Origin: Thermomicrobium roseum DSM 5159
GTDB lineage: Bacteria; Chloroflexota; Chloroflexia; Thermomicrobiales; Thermomicrobiaceae
NCBI RefSeq assembly: GCF_000021685.1
Contig: NC_011959.1
Coordinates: 620,001-684,000 of the forward strand
Direction: 5' to 3'
DNA: 64,000 bases
The notes beneath the pieces were generated by a model. It had not been told where the DNA came from, ran no database searches, and saw only the letters and a program-made list of their open reading frames with translations. The translations under genes and the position numbers were made by a program. The number at the start of each line of letters is the position of its first letter. Position 1 is the stretch's first letter. This document shows positions 50,689 to 59,035 of the stretch, piece by piece.

Positions 50689-50691
50689 AAT
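50663..50691 (+). promoter_or_regulatory. Promoter of the tRNA-Thr/tRNA-Tyr/tuf cluster
   Basis: Perfect -35 TTGACA (50663-50668), 17-base spacer and -10 TAGAAT (50686-50691). The -10 box includes the comEC stop codon TAG. Transcription should start near 50698, about 20 bases before tRNA-Thr. Confidence 0.75.
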
Positions 50692-50718
50692 TGCGGCTGG
50701 TGCTGGCGCGGTGCGCAG

Positions 50719-50791
50719 GCCGGTGTAGCTCAATGGGCAGAGCAGCGGTTTTGTAAACCGCGGGTTGTGGGTTCGAGTCCCACCATCGGCT
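50719..50791 (+). tRNA. tRNA-Thr (anticodon UGU)
   Basis: A complete cloverleaf. The acceptor GCCGGTG pairs with CATCGGC, the D-arm is GCTC/GAGC, and the anticodon stem GCGGT/ACCGC encloses loop TTTGTAA with anticodon TGT at its centre. The T-arm is GTGGG-TTCGAGT-CCCAC and the discriminator is T. The 3' CCA is not encoded. It is the first gene of the cluster ahead of tuf. Confidence 0.97.
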
Positions 50792-50808
50792 CTACCAGTA
50801 CCAGTCAC

Positions 50809-50889
50809 GGGGGGATGCCCGAGTGGCCAAAGGGGCCTGGCTGTAAACTAGGTGCGAAAGCTGCGGGGGTTCGAATCCCTCTCCCCCCA
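50809..50889 (+). tRNA. tRNA-Tyr (anticodon GUA)
   Basis: An 81-base class II tRNA with a long variable arm. Acceptor GGGGGGA pairs with TCCCCCC, the anticodon stem CCTGG/CTAGG encloses loop CTGTAAA with anticodon GTA, and the T-arm is GGGGG-TTCGAAT-CCCTC. CCA is not encoded. The tRNA-Thr/tRNA-Tyr/tuf order is common in bacteria. Confidence 0.97.
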
Positions 50890-50914
50890 CCGGAAGGCGC
50901 GGACGCGCGAATGG

Positions 50915-50943
50915 GCCCACGGGTGAGGCACGTGGGCTCTTTG
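50915..50943 (+). terminator. Hairpin between tRNA-Tyr and tuf
   Basis: GCCCACG (50915-50921) pairs with CGTGGGC (50931-50937), followed by TCTTT. It could release the tRNA precursor or partly stop transcription before tuf, whose ATG lies 37 bases further on. Confidence 0.6.
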
Positions 50944-50980
50944 GTGTGGAGATCTGTGAAGGGATCGAGGAGGACTGTCG

Positions 50981-52183
<1,203 letters not shown>

Positions 52184-52222
52184 TGTGCAGGGACTGGCAC
52201 CGGACGCAGGAGTTGTGGTATC

Positions 52223-52393
52223 ATGGCAAAGAAAGCGAAGGCCGACCGGGTCATTATCACGTTGGAGTGCACGGCCTGCCGCGAGCGGAATTACGTGACG
52301 CAGAAGAACCGGCGCAACGATCCCGGGCGGTTGGAGCTCCGAAAATACTGTCCGCGGTGCCGCCGTCATCAGGTGCATCGCGAGACGCGGTGA
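52223..52393 (+). CDS. rpmG: Large ribosomal subunit protein bL33
   Basis: The 56-residue L33 starts MAKKAKADRVIITLECTACR and has the two zinc-binding CxxC pairs (C16/C19 in ECTACRER, C43/C46 in KYCPRCRRH), so it is the zinc-containing form. It ends with HQVHRETR, the usual L33 tail. It lies between tuf and tRNA-Trp, as in many bacteria where rpmG precedes secE and nusG. There is no strong ribosome binding site close to the ATG. Confidence 0.95.
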   Translation: MAKKAKADRVIITLECTACRERNYVTQKNRRNDPGRLELRKYCPRCRRHQVHRETR

Positions 52394-52416
52394 GCAGGGT
52401 CCGGCCGGGGCAGTAC

Positions 52417-52489
<73 letters not shown>

Positions 52490-52531
52490 CCGAGGCACCG
52501 AGCAGTTTCTCGCCCCGGCTGGATCGAGCGG

Positions 52532-52563
52532 AAGGGGCTGAGCAGGGCTGCTCGCCCCTTTTG
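52532..52563 (+). terminator. Intrinsic terminator after tRNA-Trp
   Basis: A long imperfect stem, AAGGGGC (52532-52538) and GAGCA (540-544) with TGCTC (549-553) and GCCCCTT (554-560), has a GGGC loop and a T bulge, and is followed by TTTTG. It ends the tuf-rpmG-tRNA-Trp unit ahead of secE. Confidence 0.85.
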
Positions 52564-52610
52564 TCTGTTCCCGAGTGCGGAGCGGTCGGTCAGCGACGAG
52601 GGTGGTCGAG

Positions 52611-52880
52611 ATGACAACGAAGACGCAGAGTCCGGCGCGGGCGGCGAGCAAAGCGAAGCCACAGGAGCGTCCGGCGAAAAGCAAGTCCGGGCGGCTCGTC
52701 GCGCTCCGTCGCTTGATCGCTGATCTGCGGTCGGAATGGCGCAAGATCACCTGGCCGGATCGCGAGACGACCCGCAAGCTGACGCTGCTGGTCATCGGAT
52801 TGGCCACCGTTCTCGGTCTGATCCTCGGTGCAGTCGATGCCATCTTCGTACGACTCTGGAATCTTCTCGGAGGGCTGTGA
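52611..52880 (+). CDS. secE: Preprotein translocase subunit SecE
   Basis: SecE clamps SecY in the export channel. The 89-residue protein has a basic, low-complexity N-terminus (about 1-35), the conserved amphipathic helix RRLIADLRSEWRKITWPDRE, and one C-terminal membrane helix (LTLLVIGLATVLGLILGAV). The ATG at 52611 was picked over an in-frame start 12 codons earlier by the normal small size of the protein. nusG follows immediately, the classic secE-nusG order. Confidence 0.94.
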   Translation: MTTKTQSPARAASKAKPQERPAKSKSGRLVALRRLIADLRSEWRKITWPDRETTRKLTLLVIGLATVLGLILGAVDAIFVRLWNLLGGL

Positions 52881-52885
52881 GCACG

Positions 52886-53473
52886 ATGTCGCGATCGCTA
52901 CGAGAGCGCTTGGCACAGAAGCGTGGTGTTGTTCGAGAAGGTGATCAGCAGGGGGAATGGTACGTCCTGCATACCTACTCTGGATACGAGAACAAGGTGC
53001 GGCAGAACCTTTTGCACCGCGTCGAGACGATGGATGTTGCCGATAAAGTGTTCGAAGTCGTGATTCCCATGCAGGAAGAGATCGAGATTCGCGGTGGTCA
53101 GCGTCATACCGTCCAGCGAAAGGTGTTTCCCGGATACGTTCTGGTTCGGATGATTCTCGACGATGAGTCGTGGCATGTCGTTCGCAATACCCCGGGTGTC
53201 ACTGGATTCGTGGGGGTTGGGAATCGCCCGGTGCCGCTCGACCGGGCGGAGGCGGAAGCGATCATCCGCGGTGCCAAGGCGGAGCAGCCGAAGGTGCGGA
53301 TGACGCTGTTGCCCGGGGATGTGGTGCGGATCATCGACGGGCCATTCACGGACTTCCGCGGAGTCGTGGACGAAGTGGACAACGAGAAGGGCAAAGTGCG
53401 CGTTCTCGTGTCGTTCTTCGGGCGCGAGACACCGGTTACTTTGGACTTCCTCCAGGTCGAGCGGGAAACGTAA
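52886..53473 (+). CDS. nusG: Transcription termination/antitermination factor NusG
   Basis: NusG binds RNA polymerase, aids processivity and links transcription to translation or Rho. The 195-residue protein has the NGN domain (GEWYVLHTYSGYENKVRQNL, RKVFPGYVLVRM, VRNTPGVTGFVG) and the C-terminal KOW domain (GDVVRIIDGPFTDFRGVVDE). The ATG at 52886 has GGAGG 12 bases upstream; a GTG at 52877 overlapping the secE stop (GTGA) is an alternative with the same site only 3 bases away. rplK follows after a hairpin. Confidence 0.95.
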   Translation: MSRSLRERLAQKRGVVREGDQQGEWYVLHTYSGYENKVRQNLLHRVETMDVADKVFEVVIPMQEEIEIRGGQRHTVQRKVFPGYVLVRMILDDESWHVVRNTPGVTGFVGVGNRPVPLDRAEAEAIIRGAKAEQPKVRMTLLPGDVVRIIDGPFTDFRGVVDEVDNEKGKVRVLVSFFGRETPVTLDFLQVERET

Positions 53474-53476
53474 TCA

Positions 53477-53510
53477 GAGGCCGCAGCGTAGGCCTCCACG
53501 CTGCGGCCTC
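53477..53510 (+). terminator. Strong hairpin between nusG and rplK
   Basis: A perfect 13-bp stem, GAGGCCGCAGCGT (53477-53489) with ACGCTGCGGCCTC (53498-53510), has an 8-base loop and starts 4 bases after the nusG stop. There is no T-run. It may be a processing site, an attenuator or a Rho-independent pause before the L11-L1 genes. Confidence 0.55.
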
Positions 53511-53539
53511 GTCATGTCTTTGAGCGGGGAAGGTGAGCG

Positions 53540-53965
53540 ATGGCGAAGAAGGTCAAAGCAATCGTCAAATTGCAGTTGCCGGCGGGCAAGGCCACGCCGG
53601 CGCCGCCGGTTGGCCCAGCCTTGGGTCAACACGGTGTTCCGATCATGAACTTCGTGAAGGAATATAACGAGAAAACTGCGCATCTCGCCGGACAGATCAT
53701 TCCGGTCGTCGTCACGATCTACGAAGATCGCTCCTTCACGTTCGTGTTGAAGACACCGCCTGCTGCCGATCTCCTGCGCCGGGCGGCGGGGATCGAAAAG
53801 GGGGCGGCCGATCCCAAGCGCCAAAAGGTCGGTCGGGTAACGCGAGAGCAGATCCGAGAGATCGCGCAACTCAAGATGCCGGACCTGAACGCACGCGACC
53901 TCGAGGCAGCCATGCGCATGATCGAGGGAACGGCGCGCAGTATGGGCATCGAGGTCGTGGGCTGA
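53540..53965 (+). CDS. rplK: Large ribosomal subunit protein uL11
   Basis: L11 forms the base of the ribosomal stalk and binds the GTPase-centre rRNA. The 141-residue length is standard. KVKAIVKLQLPAGKATPAPP and GPALGQHGVPIMNFVKEYNE mark the N-terminal domain, and the C-terminal rRNA-binding domain includes VGRVTREQIREIAQLKMPDL and AAMRMIEGTARSMGIEVVG. GGGGAAGG precedes the ATG. It begins the usual rplK-rplA-rplJ-rplL order. Confidence 0.98.
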   Translation: MAKKVKAIVKLQLPAGKATPAPPVGPALGQHGVPIMNFVKEYNEKTAHLAGQIIPVVVTIYEDRSFTFVLKTPPAADLLRRAAGIEKGAADPKRQKVGRVTREQIREIAQLKMPDLNARDLEAAMRMIEGTARSMGIEVVG

Positions 53966-54017
53966 AGAGTCGTGGGAGGAGCTGACTGGCTCCGTTCGAA
54001 CCACAGGGGGTTATACT

Positions 54018-54743
54018 ATGCCGAAGCATGGCAAGAAATATCTGGAAGCACTCAAGCTCGTCGATGTGACGCGGCGCTACTCGCCCAAGGAGGCAGTCGA
54101 ACTGGTCAAGAAGGTCGCTCATGCGGACTTCGACGAGAGCATTGACCTCCACATCAAGTTGAACATCGATCCACGCCACGCCGACCAAAACGTCCGCGGG
54201 ACGGTGACACTCCCCCACGGGACGGGCCGGACACCGCGCGTGTTGGTGTTCGCGGTGGGTGAAGCTGCTCGGATCGCGGAAGAGGCCGGCGCGGATTACG
54301 TGGGAAGCGATGACTTGATCCGCCAGATCGAAGGAGGCTGGTTGGAATTCGATGCGGCGATCGCTATGGCCGATCAGATGGGGAAGGTTGGTCCCCTGGG
54401 TAGGATCCTGGGGCGACGTGGCTTGATGCCGAATCCCCGAACCGGGACGGTCGTCCGAAATCCGGAAGACTTGCCGGCCGTGATCCGCGAAATCAAAGGT
54501 GGCCGTGTCGAATTCCGCAACGATCGAACCGGGAACATCCACCTCCAAATCGGCCGGAAGAGTTTCACTGACCAGCAGCTGCTCGAGAATTTGTACGTCG
54601 CCGTGGACGCCATCGCGCGGGCGCGACCGCAAGCTGTCAAGGGCCAGTTCTTTCAATCCATGACCATCGCTCCGACGATGGGCCCGGGTATTCCGTTGGA
54701 CGTCGCCACCACGGTGGAGGAAGCACGGCAGTTCGTGACGTGA
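54018..54743 (+). CDS. rplA: Large ribosomal subunit protein uL1
   Basis: L1 forms the movable stalk near the tRNA exit site and often represses its own operon by binding mRNA. The 241-residue protein has the domain I/II pattern RRYSPKEAVELVKKVAHADF, LNIDPRHADQNVRGTVTLPH, and the signature GRILGRRGLMPNPRTGTVV, then IREIKGGRVEFRNDRTGNIH. GGGGG lies about 10 bases upstream of the ATG. The L10 leader follows, separating it from rplJ. Confidence 0.97.
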   Translation: MPKHGKKYLEALKLVDVTRRYSPKEAVELVKKVAHADFDESIDLHIKLNIDPRHADQNVRGTVTLPHGTGRTPRVLVFAVGEAARIAEEAGADYVGSDDLIRQIEGGWLEFDAAIAMADQMGKVGPLGRILGRRGLMPNPRTGTVVRNPEDLPAVIREIKGGRVEFRNDRTGNIHLQIGRKSFTDQQLLENLYVAVDAIARARPQAVKGQFFQSMTIAPTMGPGIPLDVATTVEEARQFVT

Positions 54744-54901
54744 TACACTCTGTCGCGACGATGCCGCGCCGATGACAGCTGGGGCGCGTGGCGCTTAATC
54801 GATCCAGCCGAGGCGCGGGGAGGACGGACGACAGCGAAACCGCAGTCGCACGTGCCCCCTGCGTTCCGACGCAGGGGGTCTCGTTTCGAGAGGAGGTGCT
54901 C
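54744..54901 (+). promoter_or_regulatory. L10 leader (mRNA control element for rplJ-rplL)
   Basis: The 158-base gap between rplA and rplJ is where the autoregulatory L10 leader lies in most bacteria. The 3' part forms a perfect hairpin: CCCCCTGCGT (54855-54864), loop TCCG, ACGCAGGGGG (54869-54878), a few bases before the ribosome binding site GAGGAGG. Binding of the L10-L7/L12 complex is known for this family; here it is inferred from position and the hairpin. Confidence 0.55.
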
Positions 54902-55441
54902 GTGCCGACTCCGGAGAAAGCAAGACAAATCGAGGAGATCAGCGAGATCCTGCGCACGGCGAGCCTGGCGATTCTGACCGACTATCGCGGGCTGAGCGTC
55001 GCGGACATGACGGCATTTCGTCGTCGGTTGCAAGAACAGCAGGCCAATTTCCGGGTCGTCAAGAATACCCTGACCCGGATCGCTGCTGAGCGGACCGGAA
55101 CAGAGGTCATCACACCCCTCCTGGAAGGGCCGACCGCGCTAGTCTATTCGATGGGTGACCCAGTTGCGGCGGCGAAGTTGACACTCGAGTTCGCGCGCCA
55201 GTCGCGCATTCTGTCCGTGAAGGGTGGACTCCTCGCTGGTCGTCTCTTGAGTGCTGCCGATGTGGAGGCGCTCGCGACGCTGCCGCCACGCGAGGAGTTG
55301 CTCGCGAAGGTGGTCGGTGGCTTGCAGGCACCGCTCTATGGTTTGGTATCGGTGCTGAGTGGCCCAATACGAGGTCTTCTCTATGTCCTACAGGCGCGTG
55401 TGCGCCAGTTGGGCGGTGAGGAGGCTGCCGAAGCTGCGTGA
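54902..55441 (+). CDS. rplJ: Large ribosomal subunit protein uL10
   Basis: L10 anchors the L7/L12 dimers of the stalk. The 179-residue protein has the N-terminal rRNA-binding part (KARQIEEISEILRTASLAIL, TDYRGLSVADMTAFRRRLQE, FRVVKNTLTRIAAERTG) and a C-terminal helix that binds L7/L12 dimers. The GTG at 54902 follows GAGGAGG; a longer in-frame start lies inside the leader and is not likely. Confidence 0.96.
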   Translation: MPTPEKARQIEEISEILRTASLAILTDYRGLSVADMTAFRRRLQEQQANFRVVKNTLTRIAAERTGTEVITPLLEGPTALVYSMGDPVAAAKLTLEFARQSRILSVKGGLLAGRLLSAADVEALATLPPREELLAKVVGGLQAPLYGLVSVLSGPIRGLLYVLQARVRQLGGEEAAEAA

Positions 55442-55480
55442 GGACGGGTCGAGTCGGACGTGTGACGGGAGGATCGTACG

Positions 55481-55879
55481 ATGGCAGTTGGACAGGAAAA
55501 GCTCGAAGAGATCATCCAAGCGATCGAGCAGATGACGGTGCTGGAACTGTCCCAGCTCGTCAAGGCGCTCGAGGAACGATTCGGCGTGACCGCCGCCCCA
55601 GTGGCGGTCGCAGCGGCTCCCGCGGCTGGTGCTGCGCCAGCTGCGGCGGCGCCGGCTGAGGAAGAGAAGACCGAGTTCGATGTGATCCTGAGCGATGTCG
55701 GCCCCAACAAGATCCAGGTGATCAAAGTGGTGCGTGAACTGACGCAGCTCGGGCTGAAAGAAGCGAAGGATCTCGTGGAAGCAGCTCCGAAGCCGGTCAA
55801 GCAGGGGGTATCCAAGCAGGAAGCTGAGACGATCAAGCAGAAGCTGGAAGCAGTCGGAGCCAAGGTCGAGATCAAGTAG
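55481..55879 (+). CDS. rplL: Large ribosomal subunit protein bL12 (L7/L12)
   Basis: L7/L12 recruits elongation factors to the ribosome through its mobile C-terminal domain. The 132-residue protein has the N-terminal dimerising helix (LEEIIQAIEQMTVLELSQLV), an Ala/Pro hinge (AAPAAGAAPAAAAPAEEEK) and the C-terminal domain FDVILSDVGPNKIQVIKVVR through AKDLVEAAPKPVKQGVSKQE. The hinge is a little longer and richer in Ala/Pro than in many mesophiles. GGGAGG precedes the ATG. A strong hairpin follows at once, and rpoB, the usual next gene, is absent. Confidence 0.98.
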   Translation: MAVGQEKLEEIIQAIEQMTVLELSQLVKALEERFGVTAAPVAVAAAPAAGAAPAAAAPAEEEKTEFDVILSDVGPNKIQVIKVVRELTQLGLKEAKDLVEAAPKPVKQGVSKQEAETIKQKLEAVGAKVEIK

Positions 55880-55884
55880 CGACG

Positions 55885-55918
55885 ACGGGCCGGGACGCTC
55901 ACTGGCGTCCCGGCCCGT
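55885..55918 (+). terminator. Terminator hairpin after rplL
   Basis: A perfect 14-bp stem, ACGGGCCGGGACGC (55885-55898) with GCGTCCCGGCCCGT (55905-55918), has a 6-base loop and starts 6 bases after the rplL stop. The T-run is missing, but the stem is very stable. A TATACT at 55927-55932 just after it may be the -10 box of tRNA-Pro. Confidence 0.75.
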
Positions 55919-55944
55919 CCCTATGCTATACTGGCAGCGAACTT

Positions 55945-56020
<76 letters not shown>

Positions 56021-56025
56021 GACTG

Positions 56026-56046
56026 GGCCGCACCATGGGTGCGGCC
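56026..56046 (+). terminator. Intrinsic terminator after tRNA-Pro
   Basis: GGCCGCACC (56026-56034) pairs with GGTGCGGCC (56038-56046) across an ATG loop, followed by TTCTC. It starts 8 bases after the tRNA end and lies just upstream of the ANTAR gene. Confidence 0.75.
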
Positions 56047-56066
56047 TTCTCGCACGAGGGAACGTG

Positions 56067-56690
56067 GTGACCGCGACGGCAGCGACTCCGATCCGAATTC
56101 TCATCGCGGACGACGAGCCGATCATCCGGCTCGATCTCCGCGAACTTTTGACCTCGCTCGGCTATGATGTGGTCGGGGAAGCGGCCGATGGACGCACAGC
56201 CGTCGAGCTTGCTCGCAAGCTGAAGCCTGACCTCGTCATCCTGGATATCAAAATGCCAGAAGTCGATGGCATCGATGCGGCAGAAGTTCTCCATCGCGAG
56301 CGATTGGCGCCGGTAGTGTTGCTGACCGCCTATAGCGAGCGCGAGCTGGTCGAGCGTGCACGGCGTGCTGGGGTAGCGGGTTATCTCGTCAAACCCTTCC
56401 GGGAAAGCGAGATCATGCCGGTGATCGAGCTCGCACTGGCACGTTTCCAGGAGGTGCAACGTCTCGAGCGCCAAGTCGTGGAACTTCAGGATGCCTTGGA
56501 AGCTCGCAAGCTGATCGAACGGGCCAAGGGCATCCTCATGCAGGTACATGGCCTGAGTGAGGCCGAGGCATTCCAACGAATGCGCCGACTGAGTATGGAT
56601 AGCCGCAAGTCGATGCGCGAGATCGCAGAAGCGATCTTGCTTGCCCATCAGCTGGAGAGCAGCACGCGCTCGACCGAGCCCCGAACCTAA
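56067..56690 (+). CDS. Response regulator with ANTAR RNA-binding output domain
   Basis: The 207-residue protein joins a receiver domain (LIADDEPIIRLDLRELL, phospho-acceptor in LVILDIKMPEVDG, conserved Thr in VVLLTAYSE, Lys in YLVKPF) to a short coiled coil and a C-terminal ANTAR domain (LIERAKGILMQVHGLSEAEA, FQRMRRLSMDSRKSMREIAE). ANTAR regulators such as PdtaR bind hairpins in mRNA leaders and prevent termination. The GTG at 56067 has GAGGG six bases upstream; the GTG just before it is also possible. No partner kinase is nearby, so its target RNAs are unknown. Confidence 0.92.
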   Translation: MTATAATPIRILIADDEPIIRLDLRELLTSLGYDVVGEAADGRTAVELARKLKPDLVILDIKMPEVDGIDAAEVLHRERLAPVVLLTAYSERELVERARRAGVAGYLVKPFRESEIMPVIELALARFQEVQRLERQVVELQDALEARKLIERAKGILMQVHGLSEAEAFQRMRRLSMDSRKSMREIAEAILLAHQLESSTRSTEPRT

Positions 56691-56759
56691 TTTCTTCACG
56701 AAAAGTCCTTTTCCCAAGCAAAAGACGGCAGGGACTCATTTTCTCTCGTTGCAGGTCGC

Positions 56760-58082
56760 TCACGGTGTGGGAGACGGCGTTGGTTGCACTGACCGGATGG
56801 TCACTTGCACCACTTGGGGGGAGAGACGCTCGTACCGAACCTCGGGCGGAAGCGTCACTCGAACGGGAAGCTGATAAATTCCCTGCTCGGCATTCTCGAC
56901 ATCGACGATGACCAGGATATCACCCGGCTTCAGCTGCTCGAGCACGGTACTCGGTCCACTCACTTCGAGATCGACTGTGCTCGGTGTAAGCTCGACGGTG
57001 GTCCCCGGACGCGCGTTCACCACAGTGATCGGGAGACCTTGAAGTGATCGGGTTTCCTCAGCTCGCCGAATCTGGACGGAGACGTTGACCGTCTTCGGAT
57101 CCACTGTAACCCCCGAAGGAAGCCTCGACGTATCGATAGGAACGTCCCACAGGATACGAGACTCGCTCCATCCTGACACATCGATCGGCGTGGTCGTGAG
57201 ATATGGAATGGCAGCGAGTGCTGACTCGGGGCCTTCGATGACGACCTCGTCAGAGGGAAACACTGTCGGAGGACCAGCGAGTTCGTACCCGGGGGCGAGT
57301 TTGTCTGCACCGACGATGGTCGGGACAACCCTTCGCACTTGGCCGCGCACGCGCAGTTGCACCGAGACGACCGCCGTCGATGGCTCGACGGTGATACCCG
57401 GCACAGTCACACCGTTGGCATCGACTGGGATGAGGGTAACACTCTCCTGGAAACTTTCCGTCCGACCGGCTAGTTGGAGCGGAGCCGTCACGCGGGCAAT
57501 GTTCTCTACCCGCTGTTGCGGACCCCGAACGATCACCGTCGCTGGGTCAAGAGTTGTGGAGAGCACCTGGAGATTGGGTGGAATTTGGCCAGTAAAGATG
57601 ACCTGGACCGGCACGTCGCCACGTTCCACGAGACGGTCGATCTGAACCGTTACTTCCTGGGGAACAACCTCGCGGAGGCGTAATCGGCTGGGAAGCTGAA
57701 CACGCACTGGCCGGATGTATGTTCCTGGACTGTCGACATCACGCAGGTCGATCCACGCTTGGATGGCGCCGCTTTCGAACGATTGGACACGACTCTGCGC
57801 ACCCTGGATCCGGACGGTTACGGTCGGCAATTCGCTGGTGACGACGAGTTGAGGAGAAAGGCCACGGGGCAAGACAGGCACGTTCGAGATCGTCCGTTGC
57901 GTCTCCGGATCGTTCGTCGCTTCGACCCAAGCCCAGAGCCCGAAGGCGAGAACGAAAGCGAGCGCGAGGCGAGCGACAGTCTCCCGACGCAGCGATGGTC
58001 GCACGCTAGCCCATGCGTGACGGAGAGGCCGGAGTATCCTCGCGCGTCGTTGCACCGGTCGGTTCCCTTCTTCGTTTCGCAT
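56760..58082 (-). CDS. YbbR-domain protein (CdaR-like)
   Basis: CdaR proteins sit on the outer face of the membrane and control the diadenylate cyclase CdaA. The 440-residue protein has a basic N-terminus, one membrane helix (VARLALAFVLAFGLWAWVEA) and about four YbbR repeats of 80-90 residues (for example PVLPRGLSPQLVV, VPVQVIFTGQIPPNLQV, VVPTIVGADKLAPGYELAG), ending in a Pro/Thr/Ser tail. Its ATG lies 77 bases inside cdaA without a clear ribosome binding site. A GTG at 58004 just after the cdaA stop is an alternative. It follows cdaA, as in Firmicutes. Confidence 0.88.
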   Translation of the reverse strand: MRNEEGNRPVQRRARILRPLRHAWASVRPSLRRETVARLALAFVLAFGLWAWVEATNDPETQRTISNVPVLPRGLSPQLVVTSELPTVTVRIQGAQSRVQSFESGAIQAWIDLRDVDSPGTYIRPVRVQLPSRLRLREVVPQEVTVQIDRLVERGDVPVQVIFTGQIPPNLQVLSTTLDPATVIVRGPQQRVENIARVTAPLQLAGRTESFQESVTLIPVDANGVTVPGITVEPSTAVVSVQLRVRGQVRRVVPTIVGADKLAPGYELAGPPTVFPSDEVVIEGPESALAAIPYLTTTPIDVSGWSESRILWDVPIDTSRLPSGVTVDPKTVNVSVQIRRAEETRSLQGLPITVVNARPGTTVELTPSTVDLEVSGPSTVLEQLKPGDILVIVDVENAEQGIYQLPVRVTLPPEVRYERLSPQVVQVTIRSVQPTPSPTP

Positions 58083-58920
58083 CGGGAGCGTCTGTACCGC
58101 TCGCGGATGACGCTAGCAAGGTCGAGAGACGTCGTCGGCCGGTTCCTTCGACATGGAGGAGTGCGCGCAAGGCACGGCGAAGGCGTTCGATATCGATGTT
58201 TCGATACAACCGGCCATTCACGGCGAGAGAAATCTGTCCACTCTCCTCCGAGACGATGATCGCGATGGCATCCGACTCCTCGGTAATGCCGACGCCGGCG
58301 CGGTGGCGTGTGCCGAGTTGGGGATCGGTCAAGTTCTCGCTGAGGGGCAGAACACACCCGGCAGCGAGTATCCGGTTGCCACGGATGATAACCGCTCCGT
58401 CGTGCAGCGGCGAGTTCGGGAAGAAGATGTTGACCAAGAGTTGTTGTGTGAGGGCCGCATCGAGGGGGATGCCACGATCCGCGTAGTCTTGAAGACCCGT
58501 CTCACGCTCGATGACGATGAGGGCACCATAATGGAGCCGGGCCAACTGCGCGACAGCCTTGGTAATCTCCTCGATCGTTTCCTCCGTCTGCGGTTCGTGA
58601 CTACCTAAAGGGGCGCGTAGCCAAGCCCCAGTATGCCCGAGCCGCTCGAGTGCGCGGCGCAGCTCGGGCTGGAAAACCACCGGTATCGCGACGATGAGCG
58701 CTGGGAGTGCCTGGCTCAAAAGCCAGTTCAACGCCTGGAGATGGAAGAGGTTCGCTGCGCCGACCACGAGGATAACGAAAATGACGAGACCACGGACGAG
58801 CTGGGCGGCTCTCGTTCCCTGGATGACCCACAAGAGCCAATAGAAAATGAGGGTCACAGACAGTATATCCACCAGGGCCCGCAGATCGATGCGGGTGAAA
58901 ATCCAGGGTAGCTCGGGCAT
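58006..58920 (-). CDS. cdaA: Diadenylate cyclase CdaA
   Basis: CdaA makes c-di-AMP from two ATP, a messenger that controls potassium transport and cell-wall homeostasis. The 304-residue protein has three N-terminal membrane helices (LSVTLIFYWLLWVIQG, QLVRGLVIFVILVVGAANLF, LLSQALPALIVAIPVV) and the DAC domain with its two catalytic motifs, NSPLHDGAVIIRGNR (DGA) and GTRHRAGVGITEESDAI (RHR). A charged, Ser/Thr-rich tail of about 45 residues follows. glmM, often third in the operon, is not in the window. Confidence 0.95.
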   Translation of the reverse strand: MPELPWIFTRIDLRALVDILSVTLIFYWLLWVIQGTRAAQLVRGLVIFVILVVGAANLFHLQALNWLLSQALPALIVAIPVVFQPELRRALERLGHTGAWLRAPLGSHEPQTEETIEEITKAVAQLARLHYGALIVIERETGLQDYADRGIPLDAALTQQLLVNIFFPNSPLHDGAVIIRGNRILAAGCVLPLSENLTDPQLGTRHRAGVGITEESDAIAIIVSEESGQISLAVNGRLYRNIDIERLRRALRALLHVEGTGRRRLSTLLASSASGTDAPDAKRRREPTGATTREDTPASPSRMG

Positions 58921-59035
58921 CGCGCTCGTCCCTGTTAGCCGCTACTCCAGCGCGCTGATCGAATTCTAACACCTGGTGCGCTCGCGGCCCCCGCGTCAGT
59001 GCGGGCGAAGAGGTAGCGCGTGGGGAGTGGAACGA

